This document shows positions 43,876 through 52,997 of a DNA stretch of 64,000 nt, one piece after another (the stretch's first letter is position 1; each line of letters starts with the position of its first letter). A program made the translations under genes and the position numbers. The stretch is from ZAX-1 sp046533095 (lineage in GTDB: Bacteria > Bacillota > Clostridia > Lachnospirales > Lachnospiraceae): the NCBI GenBank assembly GCA_046533095.1, contig JAJQRA010000019.1:91409-155408 (forward strand). Direction: 5' to 3'. Under the pieces are notes generated by a model. The model did no database searches. It had not been told where the DNA came from and was given only the letters and a program-made list of their open reading frames with translations.

Positions 43876-45888
43876 ATGAATCATCTGTCAGCTCTGTTTC
43901 TTGCCCACAAAAAGTCTGTCAATTGCGAGCCTCACAAAAATCAGCGAAGTTTTCAGAATTTTTTTCAAATTAGTATGATCGTTACTTTTTGCACCAGTTT
44001 ATGCTTCATGTTCATTATAGCCTCCACTGTGAATCCCTATAGTGATATTGAAACGATATATGCTCCCTTGGAATTGAACACTTATGACAGTAATCTATTT
44101 CCAGATAACCCCGACGTAAAAGCTTATGTCGAACATGGTGTAATTTCTCCTAAATATATCATGCAGCATTTTGTTGCATGGCTGATGCAGCTAGGCTTGC
44201 CTTGGGCTAATACTCGTTTCGTATATTCGATCATGTCTATCGTCATTATATCGTTTGCTTTTACGAATATATGCTACCAATTAAAAGTAAACCACCCAAT
44301 TATTTGCGTTTTATTTTTGCTAATAGGAATGTTAAGTAATTCTACAAATGCAGAAATTGCCTTATTTGGCTTTTTTGATGACATTGGGGTAATTGGCGGT
44401 TCTTTGCAATTGAGTTATGATATTCCATTTTTAGCAATATCCTTTTGTATTGGCAAAGAGAAAAAATGGAATGCCGGCATCATTTTCTCTGCTATTGCAA
44501 TGCTTATACATCCTCATGAATCATTCTATGGCCTTTGTATCATCGCTATTTTATGGCTTATCGATGGCATTTCTAATAAAAGATTTAATTTTTGCATATG
44601 GAAAGGAACCATCGTCTGGATCATAGCTACGATAATTGCCATGGCACCTAATATGATCACGGATTTTAGCGACCTAACACCCATTGAATACCTCGAAAAT
44701 TATATCACATATCGGTATTCTAGACATCTCATAACCGCAACTTTTGATAAACGGCTCATTGTTATGCAAGGATTGATTTTCATATTTTGCGGAATCGTAT
44801 TGTGGTGTCATTTTAATAAAAGCAAATATAAAAAAAGTATAAGGTTGTCCTTGATATTTTTTCCTGCTACTTTTCTGTTCGCACTATTATTTATGCATCT
44901 ATTTACGGATATTTATTGGATCGAATTCGTCCCTAAGATGTTTGTAGCAAAATACTTTAAATATGTATGCTTTATATACCTTATCGGACTTATGATATAT
45001 CTTGACCAAAAATTATCTAATAAAAACATTTACATTGCCACTTTTTTATTTATTTCGGTATGTTTTGTTCATGGCATCTTAATTGCCACTTTTGCGATCG
45101 CTGTTTTTGAACTTGCTCTCCTTCGCAAGCTTATAAAAAAATGCAACTTTGAAAACAATAAACTTCCTTCAACACATTTTGAAATAAATTTAAGATTTTG
45201 TATATTTTTTGGTGTTTTAATCATAATTACAGCATTTTTGACCTATTTTTATTTAGGCCGTGACCTGAATTTTGTGATGGCAAATATATATTATCTTGTA
45301 TTGATTGCCATGGCAATACCATTACAGTTGCTGATGAATCAAAAAATATCGATAAACACCCCCAACAAATTTATCTATGGGACTGTCATTTTTTTACTCA
45401 TTTTTTCATTGACAAGTCACTTAGATATTACTGTTGCAAATTCAAGCGATACAAATGATGTGAGTAAAGCTATTCATTTAAGAAGTGCCAACAATATGCT
45501 AGAGACCCGATACGGAGACGAACTTTATCATCTTGCTACCAAATTCAATGAATCTACCAACCCAAATGACGGATTCGTTGTTGATACTACCCTAAATTGG
45601 CTTGAAGGTCCATGGGTTTCTATGCTTTCAGAACGCGACTGTTATTACACGAAAAACATCGTCCCTTCTACTATGGCTGGTGTGTCTGATTGGCTAAATC
45701 GATTCGATAAACTAAATCGCCTAGGTCTTTTTAACCAAAAAACACCCGATGAACTATTATCATTTTTAGATGATATCAATTACCAATACATTCTGATAAA
45801 AGGAGTGCTACCCGCTTTAGATAATTCTAATAAATTCAAATTGTTTTTACAAGAAGGAGATTTTGTAATTTATAAAAAGCTCACATAA
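43876..45888 (+). CDS. large polytopic membrane protein of the polysaccharide locus
   Basis: 670 residues, start MNHLSAL with AGAGAGGAA upstream. About 14 membrane segments; an outer loop after the first (NPYSDIETIYAPLELNTYDS) and a soluble tail of about 120 residues at the end (VVDTTLNWLEGPWVSMLSER, INYQYILIKG). Shape and tail recall GT-C-like transferases that end in an outer domain, but I cannot place it in a named family. First of three co-oriented genes that interrupt the minus-strand block. AT-rich, unlike the GC-rich block before it. Confidence 0.7.
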   Translation: MNHLSALFLAHKKSVNCEPHKNQRSFQNFFQISMIVTFCTSLCFMFIIASTVNPYSDIETIYAPLELNTYDSNLFPDNPDVKAYVEHGVISPKYIMQHFVAWLMQLGLPWANTRFVYSIMSIVIISFAFTNICYQLKVNHPIICVLFLLIGMLSNSTNAEIALFGFFDDIGVIGGSLQLSYDIPFLAISFCIGKEKKWNAGIIFSAIAMLIHPHESFYGLCIIAILWLIDGISNKRFNFCIWKGTIVWIIATIIAMAPNMITDFSDLTPIEYLENYITYRYSRHLITATFDKRLIVMQGLIFIFCGIVLWCHFNKSKYKKSIRLSLIFFPATFLFALLFMHLFTDIYWIEFVPKMFVAKYFKYVCFIYLIGLMIYLDQKLSNKNIYIATFLFISVCFVHGILIATFAIAVFELALLRKLIKKCNFENNKLPSTHFEINLRFCIFFGVLIIITAFLTYFYLGRDLNFVMANIYYLVLIAMAIPLQLLMNQKISINTPNKFIYGTVIFLLIFSLTSHLDITVANSSDTNDVSKAIHLRSANNMLETRYGDELYHLATKFNESTNPNDGFVVDTTLNWLEGPWVSMLSERDCYYTKNIVPSTMAGVSDWLNRFDKLNRLGLFNQKTPDELLSFLDDINYQYILIKGVLPALDNSNKFKLFLQEGDFVIYKKLT

Positions 45889-45951
45889 AATATACGACAG
45901 TTCCATTATGTAACGATCATACATCATATTAAAAGATTTGGAGAAAATAGC

Positions 45952-46536
45952 ATGAGTAATAAAACAGTCCCCCCTCACATTTCCAGAAACATTGTTTTTC
46001 ACCATATATTGTTTTTTTGTTTATTTTCTGTGGTTTTCGTAATCTTATTTTTATTGCTAAATAAATTTTTATTTTTCATAAGTTTAGCCTCAATATTCAT
46101 TACTGCAATCATAGCTTCGATCATCATTGCCATAATTGCTACTTTCTTTTTCTATAAATTTCTACCCGATGCTTCCGGTTTCACATGTTTTTTGATCTTT
46201 ATTACGTATGTATCGCTTTTTCTTACATTTTCTGTTTTTACATCTGTCTTTATAGACAGATCCCTCACTTACCATATCCTTTTTTATACGGTTGAAAAAT
46301 CCGAACTATCAGAAGATGAATGCGCTGAAATATTTGATGCCCCTGCATACAAAAATCAGCGGCTACACGACATGATAAATGGTCATTATCTCAAAGAAAC
46401 AGAAAATGGCATGTATGTCCCCACTGCAAAAGCGAAGGTATTTGTGTTTTTTATGTCAAAGCTTGGCAAGTTTTATCGTATAAACGATACTTACGACAAT
46501 GTACACGATTATATAGAAAAGGCGGTGAAATATTAA
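45952..46536 (+). CDS. membrane protein of unknown function
   Basis: 194 residues. Four hydrophobic segments in the first 125 residues, then a charged cytosolic part (KSELSEDECAEIFDAPAYKN, GHYLKETENGMYVPTAKAKV) that looks like a small winged-helix. TTGGAG precedes the start. Its stop overlaps the next start by one base. Small four-helix proteins of this kind sit in glycan operons of Clostridia as possible partners of membrane transferases. Function unknown. Confidence 0.6.
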   Translation: MSNKTVPPHISRNIVFHHILFFCLFSVVFVILFLLLNKFLFFISLASIFITAIIASIIIAIIATFFFYKFLPDASGFTCFLIFITYVSLFLTFSVFTSVFIDRSLTYHILFYTVEKSELSEDECAEIFDAPAYKNQRLHDMINGHYLKETENGMYVPTAKAKVFVFFMSKLGKFYRINDTYDNVHDYIEKAVKY

Positions 46537-48095
46537 TGAAAGGTCAAATGAAAATTCAAAAAAACTCTGATCGCATTGTCATTGATCATGTATTGACCGA
46601 CAATCATGTTCCAGCAATAACCAATGTAGTGATGGTCGTTCTATATTTCATTTATATGATAAAATATTACAACATCTCATACCTTGTGCCTGACTATTAT
46701 AATTATTTTTCTTTTGCCAAGGTTAATTTGCCTGCAGCGGCTTCCTTTTCTTCTTTATTTTTAGATCTTTCCAGATTTGTAATGCCCTATCCATTAGTCG
46801 CCCATGTCCTATGTTTATCAATGTTATCCTTATCCGTGTTTTTCATCAATCTGTCTATTTTCCGTTTTCTTAAAAATGAAAGTGCCAAAATAAAGTTGCT
46901 CTTATCTTTATCTACTTATACATGGGGGGTTTGGTATTATTTTTGTGGTAAGTTGTATTATGACTTCCCATTTACATCCATTTCATTTGCAATGGCACTC
47001 TATTTGTTAAGCCACGTCCTTGATACAGCCTATCCCTATAAAAACAAGTCAGGAAGCAAGTTGTGGTATGTTTTCTATTTATTGTGTGGATTTACGCTTT
47101 CATGGAAACTGTTTAATTTATTCGCTGTTTTTGGAATTATTATTCTGGCATTATTGTGGCGAAATGAAAACTTAAAGGGTATTATCCAATCTATTTCGCA
47201 ATATTTCTATTTCTTTTTATCTTTCGCGATGGGTTATATATTAGGTATGTACCATCTTTTGACTGATTTCCAAGAAACACTCAATGGTATACGAGGCTAT
47301 CCTGTTGAAGCAAACCATTTAAAATTTGTAGGTCATTTTTTTCAAGTTGATTTTACTAAATTCGTTTGGGATCATGTTACAGACTCTTCCTTTTCAACTG
47401 GCATCTTTTTTATCTTATCATTATTTATACTGCTTGCTCTCCCATTCTTATTTGTGAAGAAAAAGCTGTATGCTTTATTGGGGACTTCGTTTCTATTTTT
47501 ATATTGCCTTTATATAAATATGCTTTCACCTGGATATGAATGGCATGGATTTCCATTCGGGCTGTTTTTGCTTGTATTTTTCATCTTCTGTTTTATGGAA
47601 ATGCAGAAGGAAAAGCCTCAAAATATCAGAATAGCTTATAAACTCATCTCTGTAATGTTTCTTATTCAGATATGTAATAACTTTGGATATTATATACCCA
47701 TGCAATCTGTACTTCATTCCTCCATTTATAACGCAATTGATGCTGCTTATCTTAATCAGGGCGTAATATTTGACAAAATATCTGATTTCACTACGCAAAA
47801 AAATATTACTGGCCACGTAAGGGTTGCAGCTAATATATACAGGTCTAAGGGGACTCCAAGTAATTTTGAACTCCAAGTATTTACAGATGAAAGGTTTACT
47901 GCATTAAAAACAAATGAGCCAATTTTAGGGAATATATTTATAGAAATGAAGCCGAAAGCTGATTTTAAAAATTATTATTTAAGTGGTTACTGGGATAAAA
48001 TAAATGATTTTAACAAATCAAGGTTAACTTTGAATGATAAAGTTGCTACTGTGATTTATGACTGTGAAGAATATAAAATTACCTTTTATGAATAA
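46536..48095 (+). CDS. polytopic membrane protein, GT-C-like
   Basis: 519 residues, about 11 membrane segments and a C-terminal soluble part of about 110 residues (VRVAANIYRSKGTPSNFELQ). An outer loop YYNISYLVPDYYNYFSFAK follows the first segment, and WKLFNLFAVFGIII-type helices the middle. Overall plan of lipid-phosphate-sugar transferases, but no diagnostic motif is seen. Coupled to the preceding gene by overlap. The 48096-48273 spacer holds a 10-bp inverted repeat (48102-48111, 48135-48144) of uncertain meaning. Confidence 0.65.
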   Translation: MKGQMKIQKNSDRIVIDHVLTDNHVPAITNVVMVVLYFIYMIKYYNISYLVPDYYNYFSFAKVNLPAAASFSSLFLDLSRFVMPYPLVAHVLCLSMLSLSVFFINLSIFRFLKNESAKIKLLLSLSTYTWGVWYYFCGKLYYDFPFTSISFAMALYLLSHVLDTAYPYKNKSGSKLWYVFYLLCGFTLSWKLFNLFAVFGIIILALLWRNENLKGIIQSISQYFYFFLSFAMGYILGMYHLLTDFQETLNGIRGYPVEANHLKFVGHFFQVDFTKFVWDHVTDSSFSTGIFFILSLFILLALPFLFVKKKLYALLGTSFLFLYCLYINMLSPGYEWHGFPFGLFLLVFFIFCFMEMQKEKPQNIRIAYKLISVMFLIQICNNFGYYIPMQSVLHSSIYNAIDAAYLNQGVIFDKISDFTTQKNITGHVRVAANIYRSKGTPSNFELQVFTDERFTALKTNEPILGNIFIEMKPKADFKNYYLSGYWDKINDFNKSRLTLNDKVATVIYDCEEYKITFYE

Positions 48096-48273
48096 TCAGT
48101 GAATGAAGAAGATATTATCACCTTGTCATAGCACCTTCTTCATTTACACCGTCTTCCTCCTATACTCTTGTATTTTTAGTACCTCCACCAAGCAAGCTAT
48201 GCAACTATCCAAATGCTATCGCTCTTATGGTTTTCTTTCGTATGTTTATCCTATACTCCATTCCTCTCTTCGC

Positions 48274-49974
48274 TCAATCGTCATCCAACCGTAACCCATA
48301 CAGGAATCCATTGTCTGTTTCTAATAGAAGTTCATATTGATGGTCATTATAAGATCCATTCTGCACCAGCTGCTTCCTTGAAGCCCTATCCCGTTGATAT
48401 TGTTCTTGCTGCTCCCCATCCAACGTTGCAATGGCTGACAAAAAGTTATTCTCTGGCAGAAACCCCACTGCCTGCTTATCTAATAGTATATATGCTATAT
48501 CTACATTTTCATAAGATAATGACCCAAAATCATTCTCTATCATTTTACTTTGTACATTCTTATATTTTAAAGGTGATATCAAGTAGCGAAAACGCACATC
48601 TTGAACTAAAGAAAAGGTTTTCGATCGCTCAAACATTGTTTCACGTATTTGCTTATACTCCTCAATTTCTGTTTCCGCACTCACTCTATTCTGATAATAC
48701 TTCAATATGTTATTGTCCTTTTTCAGCCATACATTTCCCCCCATAAAAGCAACCTGCCCAACAACAAGCATAATGCAAGCCCATTTGATCAGATAACGAT
48801 GCGGCAAATAATTCAGAGCAAGAACCCCCAAAGACCATAAGCACCCAATTGAGAATGAATATAGTATAACATAAAGAGAACCGTGTTTTATTAATGCACA
48901 GAAAATCAATATACTACTGGTAAATCCGCTAGCATAGCAGAAAAAGTCAAAATTTCTTTTTTCTCCACGAAAAGCCATAAATGCCTTGATAAAAACGCCT
49001 GTCAGAAGCAAAATAACAATCGGCATAAACGAATAAGCATGTAAAAAATTGTAAATATTGTCAAAAAACGAGACATCGCCCCCTTGTGCAAGCGAAACAT
49101 ATACTTTTATCAAATGAAATGAATCTTTGGCATATTGTGGGGCTATGGGAGCAAAAATAAATGCAGGACTTAAAAGAAAAATACCGATAACAGCCGCAGG
49201 AATGAATGCCTTTAGCCATAACACCAAGTTTTTCATGGAAAATGACCAGTTAAACCTAGAAAAAATCAGCAAACCTAAAGTCGGCACAATAATAATTGCT
49301 GTCAATTTGGTTGCACACGCTGCCGCCAATGAAAGTAATACATAAAAAAGTTTCTTCCTGTCCATAGCATTTTCTTTCGCAGTCCAATAACATGCTAACA
49401 TACAGAAAAAAGCTGTCTGCGGAACTGTTCCAAATCTTCCTGCAAAATAGCTGCACGTGGAAAATAACGGAAACATAAATGCAGCGGTAGCTTTTAGATA
49501 TTCCTCTTTTGTATAAAGAGATGCTAATTTATATGCTAAATACATGCATCCTATCGCAAAAGCCAACGAAATATGACGTGGCAGGATAACCAATGGCAGT
49601 TCGATACCTGTTCGTACAAACAACCAATATGCCGGAAAAGTTAACATTTTGATGATAAACCAATAAATCCAGCCATAGCCATACTCATTCATTACTAACC
49701 ACGAACGAATATCGTTGCTATTTTCGTGATACTGTCGCAACGTATACGAAAATGCAAAATCATCCGTGCTTCTGATCACCAGCGTATCAAAATCCGCACT
49801 AATATGGTTTTGCCAGAACACAAACAGCGAAAATAGCACAACAAATACTGTAAAAACATGTGTTACTGTAAAAATTTTAGGGTTTGTATTTGGAACATTC
49901 GGTGTTTTTCCGATCTTTCCACTCACTTTATTAAGCGCTGTCACCCCATTCCTGTTTCTTGTACGCATCGCCAT
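48274..49974 (-). CDS. GT39-like polytopic glycosyltransferase
   Basis: 566 residues, about 11 membrane segments. The outer loop after the first segment has VIRSTDDFAFSYTLRQYHEN, with the acidic DD expected of the GT39/PMT catalytic site. Later WIYWFIIKMLTFPAYWLFVR and ACATKLTAIIIVPTLGLLIF. A soluble C-terminal part of about 130 residues follows. AGGAGG lies 10 bases before the ATG. A 97-bp copy of its N-terminal coding region occurs 3 kb away (52719-52815). Uses a lipid-linked sugar to decorate a glycan or protein. Confidence 0.75.
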   Translation of the reverse strand: MAMRTRNRNGVTALNKVSGKIGKTPNVPNTNPKIFTVTHVFTVFVVLFSLFVFWQNHISADFDTLVIRSTDDFAFSYTLRQYHENSNDIRSWLVMNEYGYGWIYWFIIKMLTFPAYWLFVRTGIELPLVILPRHISLAFAIGCMYLAYKLASLYTKEEYLKATAAFMFPLFSTCSYFAGRFGTVPQTAFFCMLACYWTAKENAMDRKKLFYVLLSLAAACATKLTAIIIVPTLGLLIFSRFNWSFSMKNLVLWLKAFIPAAVIGIFLLSPAFIFAPIAPQYAKDSFHLIKVYVSLAQGGDVSFFDNIYNFLHAYSFMPIVILLLTGVFIKAFMAFRGEKRNFDFFCYASGFTSSILIFCALIKHGSLYVILYSFSIGCLWSLGVLALNYLPHRYLIKWACIMLVVGQVAFMGGNVWLKKDNNILKYYQNRVSAETEIEEYKQIRETMFERSKTFSLVQDVRFRYLISPLKYKNVQSKMIENDFGSLSYENVDIAYILLDKQAVGFLPENNFLSAIATLDGEQQEQYQRDRASRKQLVQNGSYNDHQYELLLETDNGFLYGLRLDDD

Positions 49975-50079
49975 TCTAATTTATCCTCCTCACAAATGAT
50001 AGAATTCTTTATACCACACTCTAATTTTTATCTATACTTATGCACGCTCTCTATATTGACTCTATACGGGATTTACCTA

Positions 50080-51029
50080 TCATTCAATTTCATTTTGCCA
50101 CGTTTCAAATATATTTTTTCTCATCTCCTCAATTAGCTGCTGTGTCCGTACTTCTTTTCCTTGATCATTGAGATGCCACAGTGTATCATAAAACCATTCC
50201 CGAGGATATATATAACTTCCATCCTTGAAATTATTGGAACCTCTAATCCCTGCTTCAAACTCGTTTCCAACAGTTCTATTGATACTCTATCTTCTTGCGT
50301 TATTTTCTCTTCTATCCTCGGTGCACAGCTCATATACAATCTACCTCCATTTTTTAACACAAAAGCATTGTACTCATTCCAATACTGCTTCATTAACGGC
50401 GACAACAACGTAAAGTCATAATTGCCCTCATAGACTGTTTCTGACACAACACTTGCCGTTCTCGGAAACACAACATCACCCCACTCGTTAAATGCCGCTC
50501 TACTATAAGGACCATTTATTTGTGCATTGCCCTCTTTCGTAATCCACAACTTCAATGCACGCTTTAAATATGTTGGGTAGGCTGTAAACATCCGTTCCCA
50601 ATTGGAAGAATTAATTCCTTTCCACAATTCAAAAGAATTTTCAATTGTAACCCATGCCAATAGTGCATTCTCTATTTTAGCATCTCCGGCATAGCCTGCC
50701 GGACAAATAACAACAATATCATCCTTCCCAATATATTCTTTTATCATATCAGTATGAAAAGCTTGTGACAAAGCACCGTGTAGTCCCAAATTAACCACTG
50801 GCATCTGAAACTGCTCACTAATTTTTAGGGAATCAATACCAAACGCTACATTGGAATCTCCAATAACAATAATTTTTGGTTCCTCAATTGATTTCAGCAA
50901 TGCATATTTATCACGAAAAGAGGCGATATATACCGTGGAATACTGTGGCATGACAATTGCAAACAGAAAACCCAGCACCATTACGCCCATAACTAATCCT
51001 TTCACTAAGAATACAATGTTTCGTTTCAT
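50080..51029 (-). pseudogene. SGNH-like polysaccharide acylation protein, frameshifted near its end
   Basis: Membrane anchor at 8-28, then IVIGDSNVAFGIDSLKI (block I serine), VVNLGLHGALSQAFHTD and VVICPAGYAG, as in DltD/AlgX-like proteins. Near 50235 the frame shifts after LEVPIIS. The correct frame gives SYIYPREWFYDTLWHLNDQG, which has the Asp-xx-His dyad, and ends at 50080. As read, the protein stops at 50133 with a wrong 35-residue tail and no catalytic dyad. Partner of the second MBOAT gene. Confidence 0.75.
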
Positions 51030-51064
51030 CTCCGCTCTCCTTAAAATTGAAAATATTTAAACAA

Positions 51065-51125
51065 CTACCGGCTAAAGCCGGTAGATTTGATAACGGCTGA
51101 AAGCCGTGCTTAAGGCTAAAGCCTT
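51065..51125. repeat. three consecutive small hairpins between the MBOAT and SGNH genes
   Basis: CTACCGGC-TAAA-GCCGGTAG (51065-51084), ACGGCT-GAA-AGCCGT (51093-51107) and AAGGC-TAAA-GCCTT (51112-51125). Series like this occur at ends of IS200/IS605 elements and in their short non-coding derivatives. It lies inside what should be one operon. Confidence 0.6.
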
Positions 51126-51141
51126 CTGAAAAGACCACTTG

Positions 51142-52633
51142 CTAAATAAACTGGCTCTGTGCATAATCCATTCCATACACTCCAAACACCAAGATCACCA
51201 GCATCATCACAACATAAACCATCCAACGAAACCACATACCCTGTCTATTAAAAACATCCATGCCATATTTACTTCTCAGCCAATCCACCACCAGTAAAAC
51301 AATAATACCTGCGATAGCCACGTTAAATTCCGAATGCGACAATCCCATCTGATAAAGTGAATCCCCAGCAAAAAATATCCCCAGATTAAATGTCCCAAAC
51401 ATCCTGCGAATTAAATCCAGCGCTGCACGAACTCCATTGGCACGAAAAAATATCCATGCAAAACATGTCAACAAAAACGTCAGCCCTGCCTGTCCCACCC
51501 GAAATAACCATACGTCCTGTTTGATTTTTAAAACTGCCATGACCTTATCCTTGTATGGCTTCACAATTTGTGCCACCACTTGATAAATACCATGTAATCC
51601 TCCCCAGACCACATAATTCCAACTCGCTCCGTGCCATAAGCCACTGGCCAAAAAAGTAATCATGGTATTACGGTATTTTTTGATCGTAGAACATTTGTTC
51701 CATTCCAATGGAATATAAAGATAATCACGAAACCATGTACTTAGGGATATATGCCATCGTTTTCAAAAATCACGAACGGACACTGCAAAATAAGGTTGAT
51801 GAAAATTATCCGTTAAGCGGAAACCCATAATCCTTGCAGCTCCAATGGCAATATCCGAATACCCTGCAAAATCACAATAAACCTGAAACGAAAAAAACAC
51901 GACAGCAGCCGCTATCTGAAAACCCACATAAGATGTACTATCCGAAAAAACCGAATTTACAAAAATAGCTAATCTATCCGCTATGACCAGTTTTTGAAAA
52001 AGTCCCCAAGCCATCTATAATAGACCACTTTTAACACGATCATACTCAAATGTATGTTTTTCATAAATCTGATACAACATATCTTTGGAACGGACAATCG
52101 ACCCCGCCACCAACTGTGGAAAAAAAGAAATAAATAATGCATACCTTAACAGACTTTTCTCCGCCTTGATTTCCCTACGGTATACATCTACCATATATCC
52201 AAGTGCCTGAAAGATATAAAACGAAATACCAACTGGAAGCGCAATATCAAAGGAAGTTAATTGCATTTTAACCTCGCCTGCCTTACCTACAAATACAATA
52301 AATCTGTTCATACTGTCTACAAAAAGCTGATAATATTTAAAAAAGAACAAAATTCCTAAGTTGATCACAAACCCCATAATTAAAATTAATTTGCACAATA
52401 TATTTCGTTTTTTTACATCTACCATGCGGCTGACATATTCAATCCCCAAACCTGCCAAATATGTAACAAATGTAGCCAGCACCAATAGCAACACATATTT
52501 CGGATTCCATGACATGTAAAAATAGTAACTTGCAGCCAAAAGCCATACCGTTCTGATTTGTATGAGGCAACACAAAATATATGCATACGATAAGTGGAAA
52601 AAACGCCAAAAAAGACATTGAATTAAAAAGCAT
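51142..52633 (-). pseudogene. second MBOAT O-acyltransferase, broken (frameshift, TAG, TGA)
   Basis: Start MLFNSMSFLAFFPLIVCIYF, then a one-base shift near 52565 into VWLLAASYYFYMSWNPKYVL. TAG at 52015-52017 falls before MAWGLFQKLVIADRLA, and TGA at 51763-51765 replaces the tryptophan of the VRDFWKRWHIS motif. The last part has FLASGLWHGASWNYV with the catalytic His. Full length would be about 496 residues. Three separate lesions make it inactive. It differs from the intact MBOAT at 38.3 kb, so it is not a recent copy. Confidence 0.85.
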
Positions 52634-52718
52634 TGTCCTATTGTCGAGTAGTACGTCTCGACTTTCCCTTCTTCTTTATTGTTTGTGTGATGGGGTTGGA
52701 TGCCACCCCACCACCGAA

Positions 52719-52815
52719 CCATACTCATTCATTACTAACCATGAACGAATATGGTTGCTGTTTTCGTGATACTGTCGCAACGTATACGAAAATGCAAAAT
52801 CATCCGTATTTCTGA
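52719..52815. repeat. 97-bp duplicate of the start of the GT39-like gene
   Basis: Matches 49679-49775 in the same orientation with five differences. The segment codes for about residues 67-98 of the GT39-like protein (YTLRQYHEN to NEYGYG). It lies between the flippase side and the broken MBOAT. The two copies bracket the MBOAT/SGNH pair as direct repeats 3040 bp apart. Confidence 0.9.
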
Positions 52816-52997
52816 AACAAATAACAGCAGAATTTACCCCACCACATGACAACTGTCACGACAGTGTCTAGGATTAGCTCAGCACTGTTATGTGAGCCTT
52901 CTCTTTGATTTTCATAAATTTTTTTATATAACATCCCTAGCTCATCTTCATCTGTTTGTATAGCCTCATACATAGCAAAGCCTATTTTATGCTTCAT
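52800..52997 (-). CDS. short gene after the flippase, probably truncated
   Basis: 65 codons: MKHKIGFAMYEAIQTDEDEL ... TVVTVVMWWGKFCCYLF. The ATG overlaps the flippase stop (ATGA). The 3' end runs into the 97-bp duplicate, so the original gene was probably cut by that rearrangement. No family recognised; the last 20 residues are hydrophobic. Confidence 0.4.
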   Translation of the reverse strand: MKHKIGFAMYEAIQTDEDELGMLYKKIYENQREGSHNSAELILDTVVTVVMWWGKFCCYLFQKYG

